Notes under the pieces: generated by a model
Told to the model about the DNA's origin: nothing
Seen by the model: only the letters and a program-made list of their open reading frames with translations
Databases searched by the model: none
Position numbers and translations under genes: made by a program
In this document: piece by piece, positions 9,167-19,088 of the stretch
Layout of the letters: the number at the start of each line of letters is the position of its first letter
How positions within the stretch are numbered: the stretch's first letter is position 1
NCBI RefSeq assembly: GCF_034347385.1
Contig: NZ_CP133777.1
Location: 3,968,001 to 4,032,000, forward strand
Reading direction: 5' to 3'
DNA from: Actimicrobium sp. CCC2.4
GTDB lineage: Bacteria; Pseudomonadota; Gammaproteobacteria; Burkholderiales; Burkholderiaceae_D
Length of the DNA: 64,000 bases

Positions 9167-10594
9167 ATGGCGAATTTTTTCGATGAGATGTACTCCAGTG
9201 GCACCACCGGCGTACGAGAGCACTATCACGAGTTTCAGGCCTGGCTGACCGAACAGCCCGCCACGATCATCGCCCGCAAGCAAGCCGAAGCCGACCTGAT
9301 CTTCCGCCGCGTCGGCATTACCTTCGCCGTCTATGGCGACGATGCCGACAACGATGCCGGCACCGAACGGCTGATTCCATTCGATATCATTCCGCGCATC
9401 ATCACCGCGGCCGAATGGGCCCAGCTGGAAACCGGGCTGGTACAGCGCGTGAAAGCGCTCAACATGTTCCTGCACGATATTTATCACGACCAGAACATCA
9501 TCAAGGCCGGCGTGATCCCGGCCGAACAGATCTACAAGAACGCCCAGTACCGTCCCGAGATGCAGAACGTCTCGGTAGTCAACGACATCTACGCCCATAT
9601 CGCCGGCGTTGACATCGTGCGTGCCGGTGCCGGCGAATTCTATGTCCTCGAAGACAACCTGCGGGTGCCGTCCGGCGTGTCGTACATGCTGGAAAACCGC
9701 AAGATGATGATGCGGCTGTTCCCCGAGCTGTTCGCGCGCCACCAGATCGCGCCGGTCGCGCACTATCCCGACATGTTGCTTGATAACCTGCGCTCGGTAG
9801 CACCGGTGGGCGTGATCGATCCGACTGTCGTCGTGATGTCGCCGGGAATGTACAACTCGGCCTATTTCGAGCACGCGTTCCTGGCCCAGCAAATGGGCGT
9901 CGAACTGGTCGAAGGCAAGGACATGTTCGTCGACAACAACCTGGTCTTCATGCGCACCACGCGCGGACCGCAACGGGTCGACGTGATCTATCGCCGCCTC
10001 GATGACGACTTCCTTGATCCAAAAGCTTTCCGGCCCGACTCGGCGCTGGGCGTGCCGGGCTTGCTGGAAGCGTATCGCGAAGGTGGCGTCACGCTGGCCA
10101 ATGCGATCGGCACCGGTGTCGCCGACGACAAGTCGATCTATCCGTTCGTGCCGGACATGGTGCGTTTTTATCTGAGCGAAGAACCTATCCTCAACAACGT
10201 ACCGACCTTCCAGTGCCGCAAAAAAGAAGATCTGGCCTACACGCTGGCCCATCTGCCGGAGCTGGTCGTCAAGGAAGTCCACGGTGCCGGCGGTTACGGC
10301 ATGCTGGTCGGTCCGGCCGCCTCGCAAGCCGAGATCGAGGACTTCCGTGCCCGCCTGATTGCCAAGCCCGAAGGCTACATTGCGCAGCCCACGCTGGCGC
10401 TGTCGGCCTGCCCGACCTATGTCAAGGCCGGCATTGCCCCGCGCCACATCGACCTGCGCCCGTTCGTCCTGTCCGGAAAAACCATTTCGATGGTACCCGG
10501 CGGGCTCACGCGCGTGGCCCTCAAAGATGGCTCCCTGGTGGTCAATTCCTCCCAGGGCGGCGGCACCAAAGACACCTGGATCCTGGAGAAATGA
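9167..10594 (+). CDS. Circularly permuted ATP-grasp protein (Anbu cluster)
   Basis: This 475-aa protein matches the circularly permuted ATP-grasp family (formerly DUF404/DUF407). It begins MANFFDEMYSSGTTGVREHY and has typical segments such as RVKALNMFLHDIYHDQ, YRRLDDDFLDP and VVKEVHGAGGYGMLVGP. The family is predicted to ligate amino acids or peptides using ATP; the substrate is unknown. Start 9167 has GGGA six bases upstream; ATGs at 9125 and 9155 are alternatives. The alpha-E gene starts 1 bp after its stop and Anbu lies about 1.1 kb on, which is the known association of these families. Confidence 0.9.
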   Translation: MANFFDEMYSSGTTGVREHYHEFQAWLTEQPATIIARKQAEADLIFRRVGITFAVYGDDADNDAGTERLIPFDIIPRIITAAEWAQLETGLVQRVKALNMFLHDIYHDQNIIKAGVIPAEQIYKNAQYRPEMQNVSVVNDIYAHIAGVDIVRAGAGEFYVLEDNLRVPSGVSYMLENRKMMMRLFPELFARHQIAPVAHYPDMLLDNLRSVAPVGVIDPTVVVMSPGMYNSAYFEHAFLAQQMGVELVEGKDMFVDNNLVFMRTTRGPQRVDVIYRRLDDDFLDPKAFRPDSALGVPGLLEAYREGGVTLANAIGTGVADDKSIYPFVPDMVRFYLSEEPILNNVPTFQCRKKEDLAYTLAHLPELVVKEVHGAGGYGMLVGPAASQAEIEDFRARLIAKPEGYIAQPTLALSACPTYVKAGIAPRHIDLRPFVLSGKTISMVPGGLTRVALKDGSLVVNSSQGGGTKDTWILEK

Positions 10595-10595
10595 C

Positions 10596-11546
10596 ATGCT
10601 GAGCCGCACCGCTGACCACTTGTTCTGGATGGCCCGTTACACCGAACGCGCCGAAAATACCGCGCGCATGCTCGACGTCAATACCGAAACCGGCCTGCTG
10701 CCGCAATCGAAAGATGCCGCCATGCGCGGCTGGCGTGCACTGCTCGAGATCTCCGAACTACAAACTTTGTTCGACCGCAAATACGCAAAAGTGACGCCGA
10801 AGGACGTACTCGATTTCATGGTCAAAGACATGAGCAATCCGTCCTCGATCGCGTCCTGCCTGAAGCAGGCGCGCGAAAACGCCCGTGCCGTGCGCGGCAC
10901 GCTGACCACCGAAGTCTGGGAAACCCACAATGCCACCTGGCTGGAATTACAGGGCAAGCTGCGCGATGGCGAGCTCGAAGACGATCCGATCAAGCTCTTC
11001 GAATGGGTCAAATACCGCTCACACCTGTCGCGTGGCGTCACTATCGGCACCACGCTCAAGGACGAGGCGTTCTATTTCATCCGCATCGGCACCTTCCTGG
11101 AACGGGCCGACAACACCGCCCGCATCCTCGATGTGAAATTCCACGGCACCGGCCCGAACCAGACCACAGTCCACGACCAGCAGATCGATTTCTACTACTG
11201 GGCCGCGCTGCTGCGGTCGGTCTCGGCATTCGAGATCTACCGCAAGGTCTACCGGGACGTTATCACCCCGGCCCGCGTGGCCGAGCTGCTGATCCTGCGC
11301 GAAAACATGCCGCGCTCGCTGCTGGCCTGCATGACTGAACTGGTCAGCAACCTGCAATACGTCGGGACCGATGCCTCGCGTGAGACCGAACGGCTGGCCG
11401 GCATGCTCAAGGCCGAATTGCAATATGGCCAGATCGCCGACATCCAAGCCGCCGGTCTGGATAATTACCTGACCGAATTTCTCGAACGCATCGGTGACCT
11501 CGGTGCACGGGTCAGCCGTGACTTCCTGGTGCCGCTGGCAGCCTGA
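10596..11546 (+). CDS. Alpha-E domain protein (DUF403 type)
   Basis: This all-helical 316-aa protein starts MLSRTADHLFWMARYTERAENTARML, the signature opening of alpha-E proteins, and has a later ERADNTARILDVKFH repeat. The family accompanies circularly permuted ATP-grasp proteins and transglutaminase-like proteins and may form a complex with them; biochemical function is unproven. It begins 1 bp after the ATP-grasp stop, so translation is probably coupled. A longer ORF from 10359 overlaps the ATP-grasp gene in another frame and is rejected. Confidence 0.92.
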   Translation: MLSRTADHLFWMARYTERAENTARMLDVNTETGLLPQSKDAAMRGWRALLEISELQTLFDRKYAKVTPKDVLDFMVKDMSNPSSIASCLKQARENARAVRGTLTTEVWETHNATWLELQGKLRDGELEDDPIKLFEWVKYRSHLSRGVTIGTTLKDEAFYFIRIGTFLERADNTARILDVKFHGTGPNQTTVHDQQIDFYYWAALLRSVSAFEIYRKVYRDVITPARVAELLILRENMPRSLLACMTELVSNLQYVGTDASRETERLAGMLKAELQYGQIADIQAAGLDNYLTEFLERIGDLGARVSRDFLVPLAA

Positions 11547-11548
11547 TG

Positions 11549-11600
11549 AATCGGGATGCCCTGCGCAGACAGCACCGGACATCCTGATTAATTTTAATTT
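11549..11600 (+). terminator. Possible terminator after the alpha-E gene
   Basis: AATCGGGATG (11549-11558) pairs with CATCCTGATT (11580-11589) over 10 bp with one G-T wobble and a 21-nt loop. An A/T-rich tail (AATTTTAATTT) follows. The long loop and weak U-tract make this only a moderate candidate. It would separate the ATP-grasp/alpha-E genes from the Anbu gene. Confidence 0.4.
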
Positions 11601-11664
11601 CCAAAAAGAAAATACCCGCCAGAGTCTGTAAAATCGTTTACTCGATTTATTACCGGTATGCACC

Positions 11665-12540
11665 ATGACTTATTGCGTTGCCATGCGTCTCGACGCAGGT
11701 CTGGTTTTTCTCTCTGATTCCCGTACCAATGCCGGCGTCGACCATGTCGGCACCTTCCGCAAGATGAGCGTGTTCGAGATTCCCGGCGACCGGATGATGG
11801 TCATGCTCACCGCAGGTAATCTGGCCATCTCGCAATCGGTACGACAACTGCTGACCGACCACAAGAACAAGGCCGGCCGCACGCTCTGGACCGCGACCTC
11901 GATGTATGAAGCGGCCCAGATCCTCGGCGACGCGATCCGTACCGTACATGACCGCGACTCGCAGGCACTCGACAAATTCGGCATCTCGTTCAATGCCAGC
12001 ATGATCTTCGGCGGCCAGATCAAGGGTGAACGCTGCCGGCTGTTCCAGATTTACAGCGCCGGCAATTTTATCGAATCGCTTGATGACAGTGTCTACCTGC
12101 AGATCGGCGAAGCAAAATACGGCAAGCCGATCATCGACCGCGTGGTCAGCCTCGATACCTCGCTCGATGAAGCGGCCAAGTGCGCGCTGATCTCGATGGA
12201 TTCCACGCTGCGCTCGAACATCTCGGTCGGCCTGCCGCTCGACCTGCTGGTCTACGAAGCCGATCGGCTAGCCGTCACCCGTTTCGTCACTATCGATGAA
12301 AAAAATCAATACTTCCGCATGATCCGCGACAGCTGGGGCCAGCAGCTCAAGCGCGTCTTTGACGGCATCGACAACCCGGTCTGGGATGCCGCGCCCGAGG
12401 TCATCGGCAACGTACTGAGCAACACCGACATGCGCGGCAAACCGGTGCGGGTGCCGGCACCGTCCGAACTGTCGGTCACGGTTGCGCCAGTGGCGTTGCA
12501 AGTGCTGGCGCAGGACGCGGTAGGCGGGGTGCAGCAGTAG
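11665..12540 (+). CDS. Anbu, proteasome-type peptidase
   Basis: This 291-aa protein is a proteasome-type (Ntn-hydrolase) peptidase of the Anbu class, the bacterial relative of HslV and proteasome beta subunits. Removal of Met1 would expose Thr2 (M-TYCVAMRLDAG) as nucleophile, followed by the FLSDSRTNAGVDHV stretch common to the family. This also fixes the start at 11665 rather than the ATG at 11658. Anbu assembles into open helical rings in characterised species, and its physiological substrate is unclear. The usual partner genes for ATP-grasp and alpha-E proteins lie upstream, but no transglutaminase gene is present here. Confidence 0.9.
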   Translation: MTYCVAMRLDAGLVFLSDSRTNAGVDHVGTFRKMSVFEIPGDRMMVMLTAGNLAISQSVRQLLTDHKNKAGRTLWTATSMYEAAQILGDAIRTVHDRDSQALDKFGISFNASMIFGGQIKGERCRLFQIYSAGNFIESLDDSVYLQIGEAKYGKPIIDRVVSLDTSLDEAAKCALISMDSTLRSNISVGLPLDLLVYEADRLAVTRFVTIDEKNQYFRMIRDSWGQQLKRVFDGIDNPVWDAAPEVIGNVLSNTDMRGKPVRVPAPSELSVTVAPVALQVLAQDAVGGVQQ

Positions 12541-12644
12541 CTGCAAAGAACGGGGCGGGTGTGCGCAGGGCTTTGAATGGTAGAAAAAGTTTTGCTACCG
12601 AAAGGCGTACTATCTCTCCCCACGATATCGTCACGAGGCACCGC

Positions 12645-13181
12645 ATGAAAGGCATTGTTTTTAATCTGCTCGAGGAAGCTGTCAGCAAGGAGTTCGGCGA
12701 AGCAACCTGGGACAAGCTGCTCGATGAAGCGAATTTGTCCGGCGCCTACACTTCCCTCGGCAACTATGCCGACGGTGAAATCGTCGCCCTGGTCGGCGCG
12801 GCATCGGAGGCGCTGAACTTGCCGCCTCAGGATATTCTGCGCTGGTTCGGCCAGCGCGCCATGCCCATGCTGGCTATCCGCTATCCCGATTTTTTCATCG
12901 GCCATGAGGGAACGCGCAGTTTTTTGCTCACCCTCAACAACATCATTCATCCCGAGGTGCATAAGCTGTATCCGGGGTCGATGACACCGGTGTTCGATTT
13001 CGGGGCAAGCGACGATGGCAGCCTGCTCATCGGCTACAGCTCAGCGCGCAAGATGTGCACATTGGCGGAAGGTTTCGTGATGGGCGCCGCAGAACATTTC
13101 CATGAGCGGGCCGAAATTACGCAACCACAGTGCATGCACGACGGCGCTTCCAGGTGCGTGCTCCATGTCCGATTCCACTAA
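12645..13181 (+). CDS. H-NOX heme-nitric oxide binding sensor
   Basis: This 178-aa protein has the length and motifs of a stand-alone bacterial H-NOX. The proximal heme ligand is His102 ([13 protein letters not shown]), and the propionate-binding YxSxR motif is Tyr131-Ser133-Arg135 (GYSSARKM). Position 140, a distal-pocket tyrosine in O2-binding members, is Leu here, which suggests NO rather than O2 binding. Start MKGIVFNLL at 12645 has GAGG six bases upstream; an in-frame ATG at 12561 is too far out. Its 3' end overlaps the next gene by 17 bp, so the two are translationally linked, as is common for H-NOX and cyclic-di-GMP enzymes. Confidence 0.93.
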   Translation: MKGIVFNLLEEAVSKEFGEATWDKLLDEANLSGAYTSLGNYADGEIVALVGAASEALNLPPQDILRWFGQRAMPMLAIRYPDFFIGHEGTRSFLLTLNNIIHPEVHKLYPGSMTPVFDFGASDDGSLLIGYSSARKMCTLAEGFVMGAAEHFHERAEITQPQCMHDGASRCVLHVRFH

Positions 13182-15201
13182 CAACGCTCTGGCGACACCT
13201 GCCGACGCCGAAATTACACGCCTGAACCGGCGTTTGCGCCGCGAAACCTCGGCGCGCCAGGAAGCAGAACTGATTGCCGAACGCGGCCTGCGCGACCTGT
13301 TCCAGCGCCAACAGGAAATCGTCTTGCTCGAAACGATAGCCGCGTCAGCGAACGCCGCTGCCAGCGTCGAAGAAGCGATGCGCCATGCCCTCGCCGCCAT
13401 ATGCAAGTTCGCCTACTGGCCGCTGGGCCATTTGCTGCTGGTCGACGACGACGCCAGCCGCCCCCTCAATTCCACCCCCATCTGGCATGACGAGAGCAAC
13501 GGTCGCTACGACACGCTGCGCACGCTGACCGAATCGATCGCTTTCGGACGGTGCATCGGGCTTCCGGGCAAGGTATGTGAAGGCAGCGCACCGGCCTGGA
13601 TCAACGCCGGCAGTCCCGATGCAGGTGCCTATCCGCGCCTGCCGGAAGCGCAGCGCGCAGGCCTGTGCTCCTTGTTTGCGTTCCCGGTCATGATCGACAC
13701 CGAAGTGGTGGCGGTGCTCGAATTTTTCAGCATGGCCTACCAGACTCCCGATGAGGCGCTATTACGCCTGATGGCGCAGATCGGCATCCAGCTCGGGCGC
13801 GTGGTCGAGCGCGAGCGCACCAGAGAAAAGCTGATGCATGACGCGCTGCACGATCCGCTGACCCGTTTGGGCAACCGCAAGCTGTTCCTCGACCGTTTGC
13901 AGCAGGCCCAGTTGCGCGCCCGGCGCATGCCCGGCTACCAGTTCTGCGTGCTATTTCTCGACCTGGACCGCTTCAAAGGTATCAACGATGGGCTGGGTCA
14001 TCAGGCCGGTGACCAGCTGATCATCGCCACAGCCAACCGCCTGAGCGCCTCGCTGCGCCAGACGGACCTGGTCTCGCGCGGTGCCGGCGACCAGAGCGGC
14101 AGCAGCAGCGGCAGCGGCGATATCCTGGCGCGTATGGGCGGCGACGAATTCACCATCCTGCTCGACAATATCAACAGTGCGCAGGTTCCTGTGCGCGTGG
14201 CCGAAAGACTGATGAGCGCCATGGCCGACGCCTTCGTGCTTGACGGGCAGCAGGTCATCGTCACGGCCAGCATCGGCATCGCACTCAACAAGAACGGCTA
14301 CGACGACGTGCAAGACATGCTGCGCGACGCCGATATCGCCATGTACCATGCCAAGCAGCAGGGCCGGGCGCGCTGGGTCATGTTCGACAGCGCGATGCAG
14401 GAAAAGGCCTTGCGCCGCCTGCAGCTGGAATCGGAACTGCGCCTGGCGCAGGAGCGAGGCCAATTGTGGCTGGCCTACCAGCCGGTTGTCACCCCGCGCG
14501 ACGGCGTGATCCGCGGGTTCGAGGCACTGCTGCGCTGGGAACATCCGGTGTACGGCGCTGCCGGCCCGGCCGAATTTATCCCGGTGGCCGAAGAGATCGG
14601 CCTGATCAGCGCGATGGGTGGCTGGATCCTCGGTCAGGCCTGCCGCCAGTTACGCCTCTGGCAGGACGAGAGTGGACAGCCAATGACCATGAGTGTGAAT
14701 CTGTCGGCGATACAACTGTCCGGCAATGGCCTGGTCGCACTGGTCGCACAGACCCTGAAAGAGACCGGCATCCTCGCCGGCACCCTGACACTGGAACTGA
14801 CCGAAAGCATGGTGATGGCAGACCCTGAGCACGCGCTGGACATTTTCCGGCAGCTCAAGGAGTTGAACGTCAAGCTGTCGCTTGATGATTTCGGCACCGG
14901 CTATTCGTCGCTCAGTCAATTGCGACGCCTGCCGATCCATACCTTGAAAATCGACCGGTCCTTCGTCAGCCAGATGGATCGCCACGACGACAAACGCCAG
15001 ATCGTCGAAGTGATCGTGATGCTGGCCAACACCCTGGGCCTGGACGTGGTCGCCGAAGGCGCCGAAACGGCCGCCGAGGTCGACCTGCTGCAGGCGATGG
15101 GCGTCGATTTCGTGCAGGGCTACCACTTCTTCAAGCCTATGCCAGCCGATGCAGCCGGTGCGGCCTGGCGCGAACAACAACCATCTGTGCAGCACACATG
15201 A
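13165..15201 (+). CDS. GAF-GGDEF-EAL cyclic-di-GMP enzyme, H-NOX partner
   Basis: This 678-aa protein has a short N-terminal coiled region, a GAF-like domain (~50-215), GGDEF (motif GGDEF near residue 325) and EAL (EALLRW near 453, with DDFGTGYSS and QGYHFFKP). Both enzymatic signatures are intact, so it may synthesise and/or degrade cyclic di-GMP. A Gly/Ser-rich insert (SGSSSGSG) sits just before the GGDEF motif and is unusual. Start 13165 (MSDSTNN) lies inside the H-NOX gene. In characterised pairs the H-NOX protein controls its partner by direct contact in response to NO; that is inferred here. Confidence 0.93.
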   Translation: MSDSTNNALATPADAEITRLNRRLRRETSARQEAELIAERGLRDLFQRQQEIVLLETIAASANAAASVEEAMRHALAAICKFAYWPLGHLLLVDDDASRPLNSTPIWHDESNGRYDTLRTLTESIAFGRCIGLPGKVCEGSAPAWINAGSPDAGAYPRLPEAQRAGLCSLFAFPVMIDTEVVAVLEFFSMAYQTPDEALLRLMAQIGIQLGRVVERERTREKLMHDALHDPLTRLGNRKLFLDRLQQAQLRARRMPGYQFCVLFLDLDRFKGINDGLGHQAGDQLIIATANRLSASLRQTDLVSRGAGDQSGSSSGSGDILARMGGDEFTILLDNINSAQVPVRVAERLMSAMADAFVLDGQQVIVTASIGIALNKNGYDDVQDMLRDADIAMYHAKQQGRARWVMFDSAMQEKALRRLQLESELRLAQERGQLWLAYQPVVTPRDGVIRGFEALLRWEHPVYGAAGPAEFIPVAEEIGLISAMGGWILGQACRQLRLWQDESGQPMTMSVNLSAIQLSGNGLVALVAQTLKETGILAGTLTLELTESMVMADPEHALDIFRQLKELNVKLSLDDFGTGYSSLSQLRRLPIHTLKIDRSFVSQMDRHDDKRQIVEVIVMLANTLGLDVVAEGAETAAEVDLLQAMGVDFVQGYHFFKPMPADAAGAAWREQQPSVQHT

Positions 15202-15355
15202 CTCCCTCCTGATTTCCAGCGCAACCACCGGGCTGCATTGAACTTGACAGGCATAACCGTATCTGCGATCCGGCGGTGTCAGCGGCCATTCGTCGCTGAG
15301 CGATTCGCCATCGCCACGACTTCCTGCATGGTCCGGGCCGAGGCTTCCAGTGCAT

Positions 15356-16528
15356 TCACGCCTCCATCAGCGTGCGTGCAAAAGCGATCAGCGACTGGTC
15401 GCTGCCGGCCGGACCGATCACTGAAAAACCGAACGGCGCACCATCGATGGTCATCAGCGGCAGCGATATCTGCGGCATTCCGGACAAGCCCGACAGGCAC
15501 AGCATGCGGATGGCCTGGTTGCGATAATTTTCAAGCGCGGTTTCGGAGTCCGTCAGCAGCGGCGCGATGTCGGGCATGCTTGGCAGGACCATGACCTTGT
15601 CGTTGCCGAGCAGCGCCGCAAAGTGGGCTGCGAAGGTGGTGCGGATGGCCGAGTATTCCCGCATCTGTGCGGCGGTGACGGTACTCGACCAGCGGAAACG
15701 ATCGGCCACGCCGGGGCCGAGTTGCAAGCAGTATTGTTCGATGCACGCGCCATGCTGCTGCCAGGCCTGATAACCCTGGATATGCCGGAACGCCCAGTAC
15801 AGCGCATCGAACGATGGTGCCGCCGCGGTGACTTCGTGCAGCGTACCGAGGACCGGCGACAAGCGCCCCAACGCATCGGCAAAAACTTGCTGCACGCGCG
15901 GTGAGAGCAAGTCGAGCACGTCGACGGCCAGCAGCACTTGCGGTGCGGCGGGCAAGGCACAGGTATCAACGCCGAGCAGCACGTCGCCGACCCGCGCGAA
16001 GGTGGCGATGTCGCGCGTGAACCAGCCGCAGGTATCGAAGTCCGGTGCGAGGTCCATCGCCCCTTGCAGGCTCACGCGGGCATGGGTCGGACGCAAGCCG
16101 ACCAGGCCGCAATGGCTGGCCGGAGCCCGTACCGAGCCGCCGGTATCGGTGCCCAGCGCGATATCGGCCAGCCCGTTCGAGACCGCCGAGGCCGAGCCTG
16201 AACTGGATCCACCGGGAATACGATCCGGTGCGCCGCCATTGCGCGGCGTGCCGAAATGCGCGTTCTTGCCGTTCATCGAAAACGCCAGTTCGTCGGTGCA
16301 GGTCTTGCCGACGAAGCGGGCGCCGGCACCTGCCAGCGCCCGCACTACCGACGCCGATGTGGGCTTGATGCCGGACAGTGCCAGCATGTGCGGATTGCCG
16401 CAACCGGTCGGATAACCGGCGACGTCAAAGATATCCTTGACCGCGAACGTCAGGTCCGACAGCGGGCCGGTGCCGGCGGCGACCGGTGCATCGGGATACG
16501 GAATGAAGCAATGGGCAGAAGGGGTCAT
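15356..16528 (-). CDS. Amidase signature family hydrolase
   Basis: This 390-aa protein has the amidase-signature Ser-cisSer-Lys set: Lys31 in FAVKDIFD, the GGSSSGSA loop around residues 106-113 (cis-Ser about 108) and the nucleophile Ser132 in DTGGSVRAPA. It would hydrolyse a small amide in the cytoplasm. Length and motif spacing resemble the short indole-acetamide hydrolase-like group, but the substrate cannot be assigned. It is divergent from an AraC regulator 249 bp away, which is a candidate regulator. Confidence 0.88.
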   Translation of the reverse strand: MTPSAHCFIPYPDAPVAAGTGPLSDLTFAVKDIFDVAGYPTGCGNPHMLALSGIKPTSASVVRALAGAGARFVGKTCTDELAFSMNGKNAHFGTPRNGGAPDRIPGGSSSGSASAVSNGLADIALGTDTGGSVRAPASHCGLVGLRPTHARVSLQGAMDLAPDFDTCGWFTRDIATFARVGDVLLGVDTCALPAAPQVLLAVDVLDLLSPRVQQVFADALGRLSPVLGTLHEVTAAAPSFDALYWAFRHIQGYQAWQQHGACIEQYCLQLGPGVADRFRWSSTVTAAQMREYSAIRTTFAAHFAALLGNDKVMVLPSMPDIAPLLTDSETALENYRNQAIRMLCLSGLSGMPQISLPLMTIDGAPFGFSVIGPAGSDQSLIAFARTLMEA

Positions 16529-16777
16529 GTCGATTCCTGTTCGGGTAATTCAGGTGCGGGGAGTGCAGGGACTACGGAACGGCCCGGCGAAAATCTCTTG
16601 CGAGGATGTACCGTCACGCCGTCGCCGCCGCCGCAAGAATACGTCGCCCGGAAATAATCCGTGTGATGATGCGCAGCGCGGGCCTGATCGCTGTAGAACA
16701 GATCCCGGATCCCGCCAATCACGACCAGGTTTTTCGAGAGACCGGTTGCCTACTCCCCCCCGAAAGCGAGCGCCAGC

Positions 16778-17620
16778 ATGGATAGACTAACGACGCTGCT
16801 GAATCATTTTTCGCTGCGTGCCGGCGTCTTTTATACCGGCAAGCTGTGCGGCATCCACCACTTTGAGGAAGATGCCATGCACGGGCATATCCATCTGATC
16901 AGGCGAGGGCCGGCACAGGTGGTCGGGGTACGCGATGATGTCATCGATATCAGCGAGCCGAGCATCCTTTTCTTGCCGCGCCCGCAACAACATCATCTGG
17001 TTGCCGATGACGGTGCCGGGGCCGATGTGGTGTGCAGCACCGTCCTGTTTGGCATTGGCGGGCGCAATCCCGTCACGGACTCGCTGCCGGATGTCGTGCT
17101 GGTGACGCTGGCCACACTGCCCGGGGTGGAGGCGCTGTTGGGATTGATGTTTGATGAGGCGTTTTCCGGACAGGCGGGCAGTCAGGCGGCGCTGGACCGC
17201 CTGTGCGAAGTGTTGATGATCCGTTTGCTGCGGCACTGTATCGATCAAGGCGTGACACAAGGCGGCACCCTCGCCGGACTGGCTGACAGCCGGCTGGCCA
17301 AAGCGCTGATCGACATCCATGCCGATCCCGCCCGCGCATGGCAACTGTCGGACATGGCCGCCGCGGCAGGCATGTCGCGTGCGCGCTTTGCGGTCAAGTT
17401 CCGCGCAGTCACCGGCGATACGCCGGCCGACTACCTCGCCACCTGGCGTCTGCTGACGGCGCAGCGTTTGCTCAAACAGGGTCAGCCACTTAAGCAAGTG
17501 GCCTGTGATGTCGGGTACGGCAGCGCCAGTGCACTGACCCGGGTGTTCGTGCGCAAGCTGGGTTGCTCGCCGACCGACTGGCTCAATGAACGGAAAACAT
17601 CGTCCGTCACCGCAACTTGA
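16778..17620 (+). CDS. AraC-family transcriptional regulator
   Basis: This 280-aa protein has an N-terminal cupin-like ligand domain (residues 1-~165, with an HGHIHLIRRGPAQV stretch) and a C-terminal double helix-turn-helix (~180-275). The first HTH is WQLSDMAAAAGMSRARFAVKF and the second is LKQVACDVGYGSASALTRVF. It probably responds to a small molecule or redox signal and acts on itself and neighbours: the divergent amidase, or the AhpD-like gene downstream. Confidence 0.9.
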   Translation: MDRLTTLLNHFSLRAGVFYTGKLCGIHHFEEDAMHGHIHLIRRGPAQVVGVRDDVIDISEPSILFLPRPQQHHLVADDGAGADVVCSTVLFGIGGRNPVTDSLPDVVLVTLATLPGVEALLGLMFDEAFSGQAGSQAALDRLCEVLMIRLLRHCIDQGVTQGGTLAGLADSRLAKALIDIHADPARAWQLSDMAAAAGMSRARFAVKFRAVTGDTPADYLATWRLLTAQRLLKQGQPLKQVACDVGYGSASALTRVFVRKLGCSPTDWLNERKTSSVTAT

Positions 17621-17754
17621 AACGCAGGGAAAACAGAACGAGACGCTCGGTTCACTGCGCAGGAGACAGCGGCCCTAAAATGAAAGCCTGCCGGACGCAG
17701 CCACGTGATGTCACGCTGGCATGCTGTCCCCACCCACTTTCAGGAGCCATATCC

Positions 17755-18321
17755 ATGTCCAAAACTATCATTCACAACATCCCGCCGGTCGATCACGCGC
17801 ACGCCACCGGTGCCCAAAAAGACGTCCTTGATCTGGCCTTGAAGCAGGTCGGTTTTATTCCCAACATGTACGCCAACATGGCCAACGCACCGGGCCTGCT
17901 GGGCACCTATTTGCAGGGCTACGATGTCTTCCGCAAGGAGTCCGGTTTCACGCCCTGCGAGCAGGAAGTCGTGTTTCTCTCCATCAGCCAATTTAATGGC
18001 TGCGACTACTGTACGGCAGCCCACAGCATGATTGCCGACAAGATGTCGGGCGTGCCCGCCGACGTACTGCAAGCCATCCGCGCCCGCCAGCCGATTCCTG
18101 ATGCCAGGCTGGCCGCCCTGTCGGCGATGGCCGTCGAAATGTTTGCCAAGCACGGCCAACCGGAAGCCGCCATCGTCACGGCATTCATGGATGCCGGCTA
18201 CCAGGAACGCGACCTGCTCTACATCATGCTGGCCGGCTCCGTCAAAGTGCTGAGTAACTACAGCAATCAAGCTTTTGGTACCGAAGTAGACAAACAGTTT
18301 GCCGCGTACAAGGTCGACTGA
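17755..18321 (+). CDS. Carboxymuconolactone decarboxylase / AhpD-like protein
   Basis: This 188-aa helical protein has the redox-active CDYCTAAH motif of AhpD-type CMD proteins, so a peroxidase or disulfide role is more likely than lactone decarboxylation. Start MSKTIIHN at 17755 has AGGAG eight bases upstream; an in-frame ATG at 17617 overlaps the AraC gene and is rejected. It lies downstream of the AraC regulator and upstream of a DoxX-like membrane protein. These neighbours suggest an oxidative or electrophile-stress group. Confidence 0.88.
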   Translation: MSKTIIHNIPPVDHAHATGAQKDVLDLALKQVGFIPNMYANMANAPGLLGTYLQGYDVFRKESGFTPCEQEVVFLSISQFNGCDYCTAAHSMIADKMSGVPADVLQAIRARQPIPDARLAALSAMAVEMFAKHGQPEAAIVTAFMDAGYQERDLLYIMLAGSVKVLSNYSNQAFGTEVDKQFAAYKVD

Positions 18322-18459
18322 TAACTGTCGCTCAAGGCCCTGTTTTTCCGGGCGGGCTGCCGCCGATATCTGCGCCCGCCCGCCGGGAAAGTCAGGCCGT
18401 GACGAGGCACCGCATTGCCCGTAATGTTCGGCAAGCATGGTCATGAAAAAGGATGGGAT

Positions 18460-18885
18460 ATGGTAAAGGTCAATCGGAACTTACCCTTGTCGCTGTTGTT
18501 CTTGCGCCTGGGAGTATTTATTGTGATGTTGATGTGGACGCTCGACAAGTTCGTCAATCCCGGTCACAGCGCGGCAATTCTTGAAAAATTTTACTTTTTG
18601 GCGGGTGCCGGCACACAAATTGTCTACGCACTTGGTGCGCTGGAAATGCTGCTCATTCTGGGGTTCGTGCTCGGCTACAAGAAGCAATGGACTTACGGCA
18701 TCGTGTTATTGCTGCACGCCAGTTCCACCTTGTCTTCCTTTGGCCAATATCTGGATCCATGGAAGCACATGCTGTTCTTCGCCGCGTGGCCGATGCTCGC
18801 TGCGTGCGTCTCGCTTTATTTGCTGCGCGATGACGATACCTTGTTCGTAGTCGAAAAGAATCGGCTTGCACGCGTTGATGCCTGA
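18460..18885 (+). CDS. DoxX-like four-helix membrane protein
   Basis: This 141-aa inner-membrane protein has four predicted helices and the LRLGVFIVMLMWTLDKFVNP opening typical of DoxX-related proteins. Start MVKVNRN at 18460 has AAAAGG seven bases upstream. DoxX relatives are linked to quinone or thiol redox chemistry in several bacteria, and its neighbour is AhpD-like. Precise function unknown. Confidence 0.72.
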   Translation: MVKVNRNLPLSLLFLRLGVFIVMLMWTLDKFVNPGHSAAILEKFYFLAGAGTQIVYALGALEMLLILGFVLGYKKQWTYGIVLLLHASSTLSSFGQYLDPWKHMLFFAAWPMLAACVSLYLLRDDDTLFVVEKNRLARVDA

Positions 18886-19088
18886 ATAAATCGCGGCATG
18901 TCATCGCAATGTGCAGCGCTTTTTTGGTTGGGGACGCGGAACCGGACGGCAGGTGCTGCCCCGAAAGTCATCGGCAACGCACTCGCCCTTCCAGTTCCAC
19001 CGGCTCGGCGGTGCATCCGCGTAGGCACGATACCCCCGTGCCCATTCTACGAAAGTGTTGCCAATGGTGAGGACTGGTGCGCGTACGC

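Noticed and set aside
9107-10609. 500-aa ORF antisense to the ATP-grasp gene
   Set aside because: It is the mirror of a high-GC coding gene; composition (His/Asp/Gly/Val/Gln-rich) is typical of antisense shadow frames and the plus-strand gene is a clear family member.
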